Numbered from the stretch's first letter, positions 14,451 to 22,581 are shown. The stretch: DNA of 33,429 bases from Clostridia bacterium (GCA_017462125.1 JAFTRQ010000007.1:1-33429); one strand, 5' to 3'. Notes: a model not told the origin generated them from the letters alone. Made by a program: numbers and translations.

Positions 14451-16700
14451 ATGCTGTTTACTTCAAAGTGGATCACCTACACAACGGGTGAGTACAAGAG
14501 CGCGGATGACAAATACGGAAATCCCGCGCCGTATTTCAGAAAGACGTTTTCTTTGTCGGGGGAGCTGAAAAAAGCGACTCTGCTTGCGTCGGCGTTGGGT
14601 ATTTTTAAGATCTATCTCAACGGCAAAGCCATAGCCGAGGATTATCTTTCTCCCGGTTGGGTGGACTATTCCAAAAAGCTACCCTTTATGCGGTATGACG
14701 TTACCGGCCTTGTGACCGAGAACAACGCGGTCGGCGCGGTTTTGGCAGACGGTTGGGCTGTTGGCCACGTGGGCTCGAATTACACCTTTAAACGCAACAA
14801 TTACAGCGATCGAATCGAGTTTACCGCTGTGATACAGCTTGAGTATACCGACGGCAGAGTGGAGGAGATCCCCACCGACGGTACGTGGAAGGCGGCAAAG
14901 GGTGAGATATTGCGCAGTGACATCTATATGGGTGAGTACGTAGATCACAGACTGTCTCTCGGAAATTTTTCCGCTTTTGATTACGATGACAGCGCGTGGG
15001 ATCCTGCCGAGGAGACCGTGTTCAAATTTTCCCGCAATATTTATCTTGAGGAAGTGACGATCCCGCCTGTCGTGGTGAAGCATACCTTCACTCCCAAGCT
15101 GATCGCGCAAGAGGGCAATCAATATATCTTTGACGTGACCCAGAACATCGCGGGAGTGCTTCGCTGTGTCTTCAAGGGCAGTGCGGGCAGCAAGGTGACT
15201 TTGCGCCACGGAGAGCTTTTTGTGGACGGAAAGGTCTACACCGAAAATCTGCGCAAGGCTGAGGCTACCGATACCTATATTCTTTCGGGAGAGGGCGAGG
15301 AGATCTTCCGCCCGATATTCACCTTCCACGGATTTCAGTTTGCAGAGATCACGCTTGAGGGTGACGTGCAGCTTTTAGACTTGACCGCCGAGGCAATGTA
15401 TACGGATCTTCGCGCTACGGGTGAGTTCAGCTGCTCCGACGAGGTGGTGACCAAAGTATATCAAAATGCCCTTTGGGGTCAGAGAGATAACTTTTTGAAC
15501 GTGCCCACCGACTGCCCGCAGAGAGATGAGCGCTTGGGCTGGACGGGTGACGCGCAGATATTCTGTCAGAGTGCCATGTGGAATATGGATTGCAAGACAT
15601 TCTACGAAAAATATATGGCAGACGTGCGTGATGCACAGCTTGGCAATGGCGCTGTGCCTGCGGTGGCACCTCTGCCGCACGTTGGCTCTTACGATTATTG
15701 CGGACACGAGGTGTCTGCAGGCTGGGCAGAGGCTGTAGGTGAGATACCTTATGCCCATTACAGAATGTACGGAGACATCAAGATCGTTCGTGACAATCTG
15801 TTTGCCCTGAAGCGCTTGCTTGACTATTACGAGACCGAAAGCCCCGACGGAATCCGAATCAGCAAGGGCGCTTACGGAGATTGGCTGTCCTTAGGAACGC
15901 CTACCGACGTCTCGGTGGTATCGACCTTGTATTACGCGAGAGCGGCATGGCTTGCAGGCGAGCTTTGCCATCTTGTAAACGACTTTGAAGAGGCGCGTTA
16001 TAAAGCGCTTTATGAAAAGGTGAAGCGCGCGTTCCGTGAAAGATTTTTGGATGCAGAGGGCAGGATTCTGTCCGATACGCAGAGCGCCTACGTCATAGCG
16101 TACGCATTTGGTGTGATCTCGCTTGAAGAAACGAGAGCACATCTTGTGCGCAAATTTGAGGAGACCGAGGGTAAGCTGACCACGGGATTCCTTGCTATCA
16201 AATATCTGTTGCCCACGCTGTGCGACATTGGCAGATCGGATATTGCTTATAGCGTGCTGACGAGACGCGAATTCCCGGGATGGGGCTATTCCGTAATGAA
16301 CGGTGCTACCACGATCTGGGAGCGGTGGGACAGCTATACCGAGAAAAACGGAATACGCAAGGGAATGAATTCCTTCAATCATTATTCTTTTGGCTCCTGT
16401 ACGGAGTGGATGTACGAATATTGCCTCGGTATTCGTCCCGATATCGCGGGTGCCGGTGTAAAAAAGGTGACCTTTGCCCCCGTATTCGACAGGACGGGTA
16501 AGATCACCCATGCCGAGGGGTACTACGACAGCGATTTTGGCAGAATTGAGGCATCGTGGAAAAAATGCGGCGAGCATTACGAATACCTTGTCACCGTGCC
16601 GCATGAGATTGAGAGAACGTTCGTCTTTGAAGGCGCAACGCTTTCCGAGGAAAAACAAGAGGTAGGGGAGCGGTGCAGATACAGATTTGTTTTGGAATGA
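14451..16700 (+). CDS. GH78 alpha-L-rhamnosidase, cytosolic
   Basis: The 749-residue enzyme is an inverting alpha-L-rhamnosidase of GH78. Residues 1-200 hold an N-terminal beta-sandwich (YLNGKAIAEDYLSPGW is the typical lectin-like domain signature), residues 200-325 a second beta-domain, and residues 326 to about 665 the (alpha/alpha)6 catalytic toroid, followed by a C-terminal beta-domain. The catalytic signature PTDCPQRDERLGWTGDAQ carries D354, the proposed general acid E360 and D367; E624 in TIWERWD fits the general base. No signal peptide is present, so the substrate must be imported, for example flavonoid or terpenoid rhamnosides or rhamno-oligosaccharides. No rhamnose isomerase, kinase or aldolase gene is adjacent. 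GGAGGG precedes the ATG, and it appears monocistronic. Confidence 0.9.
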   Translation: MLFTSKWITYTTGEYKSADDKYGNPAPYFRKTFSLSGELKKATLLASALGIFKIYLNGKAIAEDYLSPGWVDYSKKLPFMRYDVTGLVTENNAVGAVLADGWAVGHVGSNYTFKRNNYSDRIEFTAVIQLEYTDGRVEEIPTDGTWKAAKGEILRSDIYMGEYVDHRLSLGNFSAFDYDDSAWDPAEETVFKFSRNIYLEEVTIPPVVVKHTFTPKLIAQEGNQYIFDVTQNIAGVLRCVFKGSAGSKVTLRHGELFVDGKVYTENLRKAEATDTYILSGEGEEIFRPIFTFHGFQFAEITLEGDVQLLDLTAEAMYTDLRATGEFSCSDEVVTKVYQNALWGQRDNFLNVPTDCPQRDERLGWTGDAQIFCQSAMWNMDCKTFYEKYMADVRDAQLGNGAVPAVAPLPHVGSYDYCGHEVSAGWAEAVGEIPYAHYRMYGDIKIVRDNLFALKRLLDYYETESPDGIRISKGAYGDWLSLGTPTDVSVVSTLYYARAAWLAGELCHLVNDFEEARYKALYEKVKRAFRERFLDAEGRILSDTQSAYVIAYAFGVISLEETRAHLVRKFEETEGKLTTGFLAIKYLLPTLCDIGRSDIAYSVLTRREFPGWGYSVMNGATTIWERWDSYTEKNGIRKGMNSFNHYSFGSCTEWMYEYCLGIRPDIAGAGVKKVTFAPVFDRTGKITHAEGYYDSDFGRIEASWKKCGEHYEYLVTVPHEIERTFVFEGATLSEEKQEVGERCRYRFVLE

Positions 16701-16743
16701 TCGCAAAAGTTTTGAGATCGTGACAAAAATCTCGGGTTTTGTA

Positions 16744-16772
16744 TTGACAGCGTAAATATTATGTGCTATAAT
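16744..16772 (+). promoter_or_regulatory. Perfect-consensus extended -10 sigma-A promoter
   Basis: TTGACA (16744-16749), 17 bases, TATAAT (16767-16772), with TG one base before the -10 box (TGCTATAAT). This should be a strong constitutive promoter for the small membrane protein gene at 16808. Confidence 0.85.
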
Positions 16773-16807
16773 TACTTTACCAAACTAAAACGGAGGTGTT
16801 ATTGACT

Positions 16808-17101
16808 ATGGATAACAAGATTTTGTTCGGTATTATGACCATTATTTTCAATTGCTACGGTGTTCCTTGCTTTATGGTAGGTAAGGTTAAGGCGGGCGTT
16901 TTGAGAATCGTACTCGGCGTTGTTACTTGCGGTGTTATCGCGCTCATCAATGAGATCATGGGTATCATTCAAGGTATCAAGATCCTTTGTATGTCTGATG
17001 AAGAGTTTGCAGCAGCAGACAAGGCAACACTTCTTATGGGTGTTCCTTCCGGTAAGGATGCTCCCGCGGCAAAAGAGCCTGAGCAGAAGGCAGAGCAGTA
17101 A
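16808..17101 (+). CDS. Small TM2-domain-like membrane protein
   Basis: The 97-residue protein has two predicted transmembrane segments (about 6-24 and 30-58) joined by a short turn. The pattern YGVPCFMVGKVKAGVLRIVL followed by VIALINEIMGIIQGIKIL fits the TM2 domain, in which a G-x-x-x-x-x-x-G-K turn separates two helices. The last 38 residues are polar, Ala/Lys/Glu-rich and probably cytoplasmic. Function is unknown; TM2 proteins are widespread small membrane proteins. The ATG at 16808 lies 10 bases after GGAGGT; the upstream in-frame GTG and TTG are too close to the site. A perfect promoter and an excellent terminator indicate an abundant monocistronic transcript. It is not linked to the rhamnosidase upstream. 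Confidence 0.75.
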   Translation: MDNKILFGIMTIIFNCYGVPCFMVGKVKAGVLRIVLGVVTCGVIALINEIMGIIQGIKILCMSDEEFAAADKATLLMGVPSGKDAPAAKEPEQKAEQ

Positions 17102-17110
17102 TACGTAACG

Positions 17111-17146
17111 TAGAAAAATCACTTGATGCGTCAAGTGATTTTTCTA
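17111..17146. terminator. Bidirectional intrinsic terminator
   Basis: TAGAAAAATCACTTGA (17111-17126) pairs perfectly with TCAAGTGATTTTTCTA (17131-17146) around TGCG. The AAAAA/TTTTT tracts are inside the stem, so it works in both directions. It starts 10 bases after the TM2-like gene. Confidence 0.88.
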
Positions 17147-17178
17147 TATGGATATATAATAATTCAAGGAGAAGGTTT

Positions 17179-17640
17179 ATGAAAAACAGATTGTTTGCAA
17201 TCATAACCGTTGTACTGTTATCTGCGGTGCTGCTTACCTCCTGCACCCACATTGAGGATACAAACGGAGCGGATACCGCTCTTTGCACTCTGACGGAGGA
17301 GGATATTCTGGCATCCACCAATTCGTCTACCCGTATAGGCTCGGTATCCTCGCAGGTCAATAACAAATACAGCCTGAAGGTCAAAAAGCTGTCGGGGGTA
17401 TTCGATTATACCTCGTTGAATTTGCAGGCGGGACAGTTGCTGGTCATCGAATCCGACGTGGTTGTTGAGAGCGGAAATTTGCGGATCGTGATCGTCTGCG
17501 ACGGTGAATACGTTGCGGATATTTCCGTCGGAACAGATCAGCATATCGAGGTTAAGATCGACCGTACCGATAAATATGAGATCAGGATCGCGGGTGAGAG
17601 CGCGAATTTCACCTTTCAGTTCACATATACAGTTGAATAA
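17179..17640 (+). CDS. Small lipoprotein of unknown function
   Basis: The 153-residue protein has a type II signal peptide: K2-N3-R4, a hydrophobic core, and lipobox L-T-S-C with predicted lipidated C22. A Thr/Ser/Asp-rich spacer follows to about residue 55. The last 90 residues alternate hydrophobic and polar residues (LLVIESDVVVESGNLRIVIV, EVKIDRTDKYEIRI), indicating a small beta-sandwich exposed outside the membrane. No family was recognised. AAGGAG precedes the ATG. There is TATAAT at 17155-17160 but no convincing -35 box, and a terminator at 17111-17146 intervenes, so how it is transcribed is uncertain; read-through from the strong promoter at 16744 is possible. It ends at its own terminator. 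Confidence 0.75.
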   Translation: MKNRLFAIITVVLLSAVLLTSCTHIEDTNGADTALCTLTEEDILASTNSSTRIGSVSSQVNNKYSLKVKKLSGVFDYTSLNLQAGQLLVIESDVVVESGNLRIVIVCDGEYVADISVGTDQHIEVKIDRTDKYEIRIAGESANFTFQFTYTVE

Positions 17641-17646
17641 CAGCGC

Positions 17647-17674
17647 AAAAAAGCATGCCGAAGCGTGCTTTTTT
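17647..17674 (+). terminator. Rho-independent terminator
   Basis: AAAAAAGCATGC (17647-17658), CGAA loop, GCGTGCTTTTTT (17663-17674), one T-G wobble. It starts 6 bases after the lipoprotein stop. Confidence 0.9.
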
Positions 17675-17712
17675 AGGTCGGAATTTTATAACCCAATGTC
17701 TATTTTTTGCAA

Positions 17713-17741
17713 TTGACATAAACAGGGCGTGGGAGTATAAT
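17713..17741 (+). promoter_or_regulatory. Perfect-consensus sigma-A promoter for D-serine dehydratase
   Basis: TTGACA (17713-17718), 17 bases, TATAAT (17736-17741). The start site near 17748 leaves a leader of about 27 nt that contains GGAGG. Confidence 0.85.
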
Positions 17742-17774
17742 ATAAGAAACTGTGCGAAAGAAGCGGAGGCAAAA

Positions 17775-19118
17775 ATGACAGATCTATGGAAAAAGGATCC
17801 TGTAATGCAGGACGTGCTTGCAGGAAGGGAGACCGCGTGGGTCAATCCCTATTTGTTGCCGTTCCATATGGTGGACGGATTATCACAGCTAACGGTCGGT
17901 GACGGAGATATTGCGGATGCTGAGGCGAGGCTTGCAAGATTTGCTCCCTTTATCCGTAAGCGCTTTCCCGAGACAGAGGTGACGGATGGTCTGATCGAGT
18001 CGCCCTTGCAGGAGATCGAGGGAATGCGACAGGCGTTGATCGAAAGATACGGCTGTGAGATCCCCGGAAAGCTGCTTTTAAAGATGGACAGCCACCTTGC
18101 CATTGCGGGTTCTGTCAAGGCGAGAGGCGGCATTTACGAGGTCTTGAAGCATGCCGAGGATTTAGCCGAGCAAAACGGTCTGATCTCCCGCAGTGATAAT
18201 TATGAAAAATTTGCAGAGCCTGAAATGCGAGAATTTTTCGGTAGATATACCGTGCAGGTGGGATCCACGGGAAATCTCGGTATGTCCATCGGTATTATGA
18301 GCGCCGCGCTTGGCTTTCGCGTTAAGGTGCATATGTCCGCCGATGCGAAGCAATGGAAAAAGGAGCTTTTGCGCAGTCACGGTGTGGAGGTCATAGAATA
18401 CGCAGACGATTATTCACGCGCGGTTGCAGAGGGCAGGAGACTTTCGGATACCGACCCCACAAGCTATTTTGTGGACGATGAAAAATCCAAGGACCTGTTC
18501 CTCGGATATGCGGTGGCGGCGGGAAGATTGAGGCAGCAGCTTGCGGAGCAGGGAATCGTCGTTGATAAGGAGCACCCGCTCATCGTCTATATCCCTGCGG
18601 GAGTGGGCGGTGCACCGGGCGGTGTTTCCTATGGCTTGAAAAGGCTTTACGGCGATCTTGTGCATTGCTTCTTTGTGGAGCCCACACTGTATCCGTCCGT
18701 GCTGATGGGAATCGCAACGCAAAAATTTGAGCAGGCAAACGTGCACGATTACGGTCTTCACGGACTTACGGCGGCAGACGGTCTTGCCTGCGCAAGCCCC
18801 TCAAGCCTTGTTACACGGCTGATGACCAACCATCTTGCGGGTGAGTTTACTGTGGAGGACGGCAAGCTTTACGATTATATGCGACTGCTTTACGCATCCG
18901 AGCAGATAAAGGTAGAGCCCTCGGGCTGTGCCGCGTTTGCAGGTCCTTGCGGATTGCTTGCTTATGAAAATTCGAGAGAATACTGTGAAGCACACAGATT
19001 GACCGAATCTCGTCTTGCAAACGCGACCCATATTGCGTGGGTGACGGGCGGTAGAATGGTGCCTGAGGCGGTTATGGAAGAGTATTTGAATACATATCTT
19101 TCAAAGAAAAACGATTGA
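17775..19118 (+). CDS. dsdA: D-serine dehydratase (D-serine ammonia-lyase)
   Basis: The 447-residue PLP enzyme converts D-serine to pyruvate and ammonia in the cytosol. It matches the bacterial DsdA family in length and order: the N-terminal WVNPYLLP segment, PLQEIEGMRQALIERYG, the Schiff-base lysine K115 in LAIAGSVKARGGIYEVL, the phosphate-binding GSTGNLGMSIG, the C-terminal domain AGVGGAPGGVSYGLKRLYG, and SGCAAFAGPCG. An open frame extends upstream to 17655 across the previous terminator and the promoter, so the ATG at 17775 with GGAGG 6 bases upstream is the start. No dsdC regulator or dsdX transporter is nearby, and the consensus promoter suggests constitutive expression, probably for detoxifying or feeding on D-serine. 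It converges on mscL with a shared terminator. Confidence 0.93.
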   Translation: MTDLWKKDPVMQDVLAGRETAWVNPYLLPFHMVDGLSQLTVGDGDIADAEARLARFAPFIRKRFPETEVTDGLIESPLQEIEGMRQALIERYGCEIPGKLLLKMDSHLAIAGSVKARGGIYEVLKHAEDLAEQNGLISRSDNYEKFAEPEMREFFGRYTVQVGSTGNLGMSIGIMSAALGFRVKVHMSADAKQWKKELLRSHGVEVIEYADDYSRAVAEGRRLSDTDPTSYFVDDEKSKDLFLGYAVAAGRLRQQLAEQGIVVDKEHPLIVYIPAGVGGAPGGVSYGLKRLYGDLVHCFFVEPTLYPSVLMGIATQKFEQANVHDYGLHGLTAADGLACASPSSLVTRLMTNHLAGEFTVEDGKLYDYMRLLYASEQIKVEPSGCAAFAGPCGLLAYENSREYCEAHRLTESRLANATHIAWVTGGRMVPEAVMEEYLNTYLSKKND

Positions 19119-19139
19119 TAAATCGAAATTCAAACAAAT

Positions 19140-19192
19140 CAACGGGTACGGCGACCTGCGATAAAGCAGGTCAGCCGTACCCGTTGGTTTTG
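19140..19192. terminator. Long composite bidirectional terminator hairpin
   Basis: CAACGGGTACGGC (19140-19152) pairs with GCCGTACCCGTTG (19174-19186), extended inward by GACCTGC (19153-19159) / GCAGGTC (19166-19172) with a single bulged A, about 20 bp in total, followed by GTTTTGTTT. It separates dsdA from the convergent mscL. Confidence 0.85.
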
Positions 19193-19201
19193 TTTACAAT
19201 A

Positions 19202-19840
19202 TTACTTCTGCATTTGTGCAAGAATCATTTTGAGGAGATCCTCAGTAGTGGGATTTGCTTCACGCTCAAGTCTTGCCGCTTCAGCCGCCGCTGCTGCTTC
19301 AGCCGCCGCCTTTTCGTCTGCAAGTCTCTGCTTTTCTGCAAAGTATGCTTCAACAGCAGCCTTGTCACGTCTGTTGACGCCTGCAGCCTTCAGCTCCTTC
19401 TTTTGCTCGCGTGTCAATCTGCCCTTCTTTACCTTGTCTCTGAACTCCTGATTCTCGGAACGGAGCTTGTTGATGATCTTAACGATCGTGAAGAGAACAA
19501 GTGCGATGAGGAAGAAGTTGATGATTGCATTGATAAATGCACCCCAATCGATGTAGATGGACTGCGTCAGATCGGGAACCATTTCGGTACCGATTACGTT
19601 GCCGTCTGCATCCAAAATTTCGGCAGCCTTTTCAACCTTGATCAAGAAGGTGTGGATTCCGGAAAGAGAATCCTTGCCGAAGAGAACTGCGAGAAGGTAG
19701 TTGATCAGAGGCTTGAGAATATTGTTGCTCAAAGCGTTAACGATGGCAGTAAAGGAGCTACCGACGATAACACCGACAGCCATATCCACTACGTTGCCGC
19801 GTGTAATGAATTTTTTGAATTCTGCAAAGAAGTTTTTCAT
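19202..19840 (-). CDS. mscL: Large-conductance mechanosensitive channel MscL, extended form
   Basis: MscL is a homopentameric membrane channel that opens under turgor stress to release solutes. The N-terminus MKNFFAEFKKFITRGNVVDM, then AVGVIVGSSFTAIVNAL, is the classic TM1 and N-terminal helix; TM2 is AFINAIINFFLIALVLFTIV (about residues 104-123). At 212 residues it is far longer than usual MscL (about 130-150). The extra length is a basic, charged, Ala-rich linker (about 130-195) placed between TM2 and the C-terminal NPTTEDLLKMILAQMQK helix, which corresponds to the normal C-terminal bundling helix. The linker is predicted to form a coiled coil in the cytoplasm. AAGGA lies 8 bases upstream of the ATG, and a perfect-consensus promoter at 19896-19924 drives it. 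It is convergent with dsdA. Confidence 0.93.
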   Translation of the reverse strand: MKNFFAEFKKFITRGNVVDMAVGVIVGSSFTAIVNALSNNILKPLINYLLAVLFGKDSLSGIHTFLIKVEKAAEILDADGNVIGTEMVPDLTQSIYIDWGAFINAIINFFLIALVLFTIVKIINKLRSENQEFRDKVKKGRLTREQKKELKAAGVNRRDKAAVEAYFAEKQRLADEKAAAEAAAAAEAARLEREANPTTEDLLKMILAQMQK

Positions 19841-19895
19841 TTTGCGATCCTTTCTGTTGTCCGTTATTGTAATAACGTGTAGTTTTTACAACTCT

Positions 19896-19924
19896 ATTAT
19901 ATAATCTTTTTCACGCTTTGTCAA
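19896..19924 (-). promoter_or_regulatory. Perfect-consensus sigma-A promoter for mscL
   Basis: Minus strand TTGACA (19919-19924), 17 bases, TATAAT (19896-19901). The start site near 19889 gives a leader of about 48 nt. Confidence 0.85.
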
Positions 19925-19963
19925 TAGAAATTTCATAATATTCAAGAAAAAGGCGGACGCGTA

Positions 19964-20008
19964 CTTTAGCTTGATCGTTTCTTTTTGTCTGCAATATAAT
20001 AGCTAAAG
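19964..20008 (+). promoter_or_regulatory. Orphan promoter enclosed by an inverted repeat
   Basis: TTGATC (19971-19976), 18 bases, TATAAT (19995-20000) on the plus strand, bracketed by the exact 8-bp inverted repeat CTTTAGCT (19964-19971) / AGCTAAAG (20001-20008). The only thing downstream on this strand is the terminator hairpin at 20011-20048, so transcription would give an RNA of only about 40 nt. No known small RNA was recognised. Confidence 0.35.
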
Positions 20009-20010
20009 AC

Positions 20011-20048
20011 AGTAAAAGGGGCTTGCCGAGCGGCAAGCCCCTTTTACT
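20011..20048. terminator. Terminator hairpin of the GH2 gene
   Basis: AGTAAAAGGGGCTTGCC (20011-20027) and GGCAAGCCCCTTTTACT (20032-20048) form a perfect 17-bp stem with a GAGC loop. It lies 14 bases beyond the stop of the minus-strand GH2 gene. Confidence 0.85.
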
Positions 20049-20062
20049 ATATAAGAGGTGAA

Positions 20063-22465
20063 TTATTTATTCTTTTTTGAAACGATCTTTCCGACAACGA
20101 TCGCTACAGCCGCAATTGCGCCTGCCGCTGCCGCGCCGATCGCTACAGCCTTCTTGGTTTTTGCCTCCTGCTGCTTTTCCTCTTCGGTCTTTACCTTAGG
20201 CTTCTTGATCTTATTGAGCTGACTGTTGAGATCAAGCAGCTCCTCCTTGGTGAAGCTGATGTTCATCATACCCATCATGCTGGAAAGACGAAGAACGCTG
20301 AATCCACCGAGCATTGACATCATATCCTTCATAGCACCGCCCTTGAGATCCACCTCAAAGCCGCCTGCCTTCTTTTTGCCGTCCTTGCTCTTGTTGGCAT
20401 CCATCTTTTTCTTAAGCTTGAGTCCAAGACTTGCAAACCAGATCTTTCCTGCGGGGCTCTCCATAATGTCGGAGATCTTGTCGTTGAGCGAGAAATAACC
20501 CTCTTTTTCAACTACGTCGAACCAGTTGAGAACTGCGCCAACCTCGCGGAGAACGTAGTCCATATTCATTTCGTCAACCTTGCGGATAACTGCCTCATCG
20601 GTGAGCTCGCCCGCCTTTGCAACGATAATTGTTTCACCCTCGTTCTTTACGTCGAAGTAGAAGAAGTGGTCCTCAGCGGTCTTCTTGCCGATGCTCTCAC
20701 CGTTAACGAAGAGCTCGACCTCGGGAAGGTTAGAGTAAACGGTAACCTTTGTAACGTCCTCAACTCTGTCGATATATCTCTTGCTGCACAGGTGCACGAA
20801 GGGATCCTGCTCGGGAGAAACCAGCCAAGCCTTGTAAGCGTAGAAGGAGTCCTTCTTATACTTACGGTCCATGGTTACAAGGCCCTTATGGTTCTGTCCG
20901 TTTTCGCCGCCCTCAGCTCTTGCGTCTGCGCCGAAGTCGAACATATTCCAAACGTGGGTCGCCCAGATATATTTGCGGCTGAAGAGCTGCTTGATAAGCT
21001 CCTCGTGATAGTATGCCTGATATTCCTCGGTGTAGTCACCCTGCTTGGGGTTGCTGGTGTGCCAATTGAGCGCCTCACAGCCGTACTCACTGATACCGAT
21101 CGGGATATTGGGATGCGTTGCATGGAACTTATCGAACCAAGGGCCGTTCATGCTTGTGTCGCCGCCGTACCAACCAAAGTAGTGGTTGTAGGAAACAACG
21201 TCGGGGATCTGAATGTAAGGATCGTCGATCTTGCACATCGAAACCGCCGCGATGGTGGTAAGTCTTGTCTTATCCATCTCATGAACGAGATCGTTGAGGA
21301 TTCTGTGGTTTTCGAGAAGATCCTCATCGGAGCCTGCGATAGAGATCTCGTTAGAGAGACCCCATACAAAGATAGAGGCGTGGTTGTAGTTCTGTGTAAT
21401 AAGCTCCTTCATCTGGGAGATCGTGTTCTCGCGACCTGTGGGCATATGTCTCGAAATGTAGGGAATCTCTGCCCAGATAACGAGACCCTTCTCGTCACAG
21501 AGATCGTAGAAATACTGATCGTGCTGATAGTGAGCGAGACGGATCGTGGTTGCTCCGACCTCCATAATAAGGTCGATGTCCTCAGCGTGATGCTCGGGAA
21601 GGAGCGCGTTACCGATGCCAAGTCTGTCCTGATGGCGGGAAACACCGCGGAGAGGATATTTCTCGCCGTTGAGGATAAATCCGTTATCGGGATCGATCTT
21701 GAAGGTTCTGCAACCGAATCTGGAGCATACGTTATCAAGAACGGTATCGCCCTCAACAATCTCGACCTCACAGCAATAGAGGTAAGGATCCTTGCGGCCG
21801 TTCCAAAGGTGAACGTTCGCGATGTCGAATACTACCTTTTTGTCGGTGCTCTCGATCTTCGCGATTTCATTTTCTTCCTTGTCATAGATGGTGTAGACCA
21901 GCTTCTGAGCGTCGGAAAGGTCTGTGGTATAAACCTCGACCTCAACCTTTGCATCATCACCCTCAACTGCGGGAGTGATAACAAGGCCTGTGCCGCCGTA
22001 GTAGTCAAGGTCAAAGTGGGTATTGTTAACGCAAACGAGGTTTACGTCTCTATACAGACCACCGTAGAAGGTAAAGTCTGCCATCTGGGGGTAGACGGTT
22101 TCGTTGGGGGAGTTGTCTACGACGATAGCAACGTCGGTCTCATCTGCGAGCTTATCGGTAAGATCAACTCTCCAGGTGGAGTAACCGCCATCGTGGTGAG
22201 CAAGCTTTTCACCGCCAACGTATACGTCTGCGGAGGAGTTTGCACCGCGAATTTCAAGGTAGTAGCGGTCAGCGGTGGGAAGCTCTGTCTTCTTCAGAGT
22301 CTTGACGTAAAGGCAAGAGCCACGGAAATAGTCGTTTCCTCCGTCCTGACCGTCGGTAGCGTTCCAGGTGTGGGGAAGGCTCAGGATTTCGCCCTCACGA
22401 GCGCTGACGTCGGCTGTATTTTTTACAAACAGCCAATTTTCATTAAGGTTAAGTATCTGTCTCAC
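20063..22465 (-). CDS. GH2 beta-glycosidase with C-terminal hydrophobic anchor
   Basis: The 800-residue protein is a GH2 retaining beta-glycosidase (beta-galactosidase/beta-glucuronidase type). Residues 1-145 are the sugar-binding jelly roll (PHTWNATDGQDG, FYGGLYRDVNL), residues 146-255 the Ig-like domain, and about 256-560 the TIM barrel with RGVSRHQDRLG, acid/base E373 in WGLSNEIS and nucleophile E460 in GISEYGCE. A second beta-domain follows to about 635. The tail (about 636-770) carries a Met/Gly-rich segment KDMMSMLGGFSVLRLSSMMG and a Lys-rich stretch. Residues about 773-793 (AVAIGAAAAGAIAAVAIVVG) are hydrophobic and are followed by KIVSKKNK. No signal peptide is present, so it may be tail-anchored on the cytoplasmic side. 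GTG start with AGGAGA 7 bases upstream. The symporter gene upstream probably supplies its substrate. Exact specificity is unknown. Confidence 0.87.
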   Translation of the reverse strand: MRQILNLNENWLFVKNTADVSAREGEILSLPHTWNATDGQDGGNDYFRGSCLYVKTLKKTELPTADRYYLEIRGANSSADVYVGGEKLAHHDGGYSTWRVDLTDKLADETDVAIVVDNSPNETVYPQMADFTFYGGLYRDVNLVCVNNTHFDLDYYGGTGLVITPAVEGDDAKVEVEVYTTDLSDAQKLVYTIYDKEENEIAKIESTDKKVVFDIANVHLWNGRKDPYLYCCEVEIVEGDTVLDNVCSRFGCRTFKIDPDNGFILNGEKYPLRGVSRHQDRLGIGNALLPEHHAEDIDLIMEVGATTIRLAHYQHDQYFYDLCDEKGLVIWAEIPYISRHMPTGRENTISQMKELITQNYNHASIFVWGLSNEISIAGSDEDLLENHRILNDLVHEMDKTRLTTIAAVSMCKIDDPYIQIPDVVSYNHYFGWYGGDTSMNGPWFDKFHATHPNIPIGISEYGCEALNWHTSNPKQGDYTEEYQAYYHEELIKQLFSRKYIWATHVWNMFDFGADARAEGGENGQNHKGLVTMDRKYKKDSFYAYKAWLVSPEQDPFVHLCSKRYIDRVEDVTKVTVYSNLPEVELFVNGESIGKKTAEDHFFYFDVKNEGETIIVAKAGELTDEAVIRKVDEMNMDYVLREVGAVLNWFDVVEKEGYFSLNDKISDIMESPAGKIWFASLGLKLKKKMDANKSKDGKKKAGGFEVDLKGGAMKDMMSMLGGFSVLRLSSMMGMMNISFTKEELLDLNSQLNKIKKPKVKTEEEKQQEAKTKKAVAIGAAAAGAIAAVAIVVGKIVSKKNK

Positions 22466-22499
22466 GTTTTTTTCTCCTAAAAATTTATTTTCAATTTTT

Positions 22500-22505
22500 A
22501 TTATA
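22500..22505 (-). promoter_or_regulatory. Candidate -10 box for the GH2 gene
   Basis: TATAAT on the minus strand lies 34 bases upstream of the GTG start in a very AT-rich region. The best -35 candidate, TATTGA with a 16-base spacer, is weak. A terminator (22556-22581) lies upstream, which argues for an independent promoter, possibly activator-dependent. Confidence 0.35.
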
Positions 22506-22555
22506 TAAGATAAATATTAATTCAATATGAATGATATGTCTTTTCTCATAAAATC

Positions 22556-22581
22556 GGTGTCCGACCGAAAGATCGGACACC
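22556..22581. terminator. Hairpin terminator after the GPH symporter gene
   Basis: GGTGTCCGA (22556-22564) and TCGGACACC (22573-22581) form a perfect 9-bp stem with an 8-base loop; on the minus strand GATTTTAT follows. It starts 15 bases past the symporter stop. Confidence 0.7.

Noticed and set aside
16701..16743. Terminator after the GH78 rhamnosidase gene
   Set aside because: Only a 5-bp GAGAT/ATCTC stem with a 10-base loop is present; too weak to call.
17655..17774. N-terminal extension of D-serine dehydratase from 17655
   Set aside because: It passes through the previous terminator and the consensus promoter; DsdA length and the GGAGG site fix the start at 17775.
20666..22480. 604-codon open frame on the plus strand opposite the GH2 gene
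   Set aside because: It lies antisense to a protein with clear GH2 motifs, has no ribosome binding site or family resemblance, and its Val/Asp-rich composition is that of a mirrored codon pattern.
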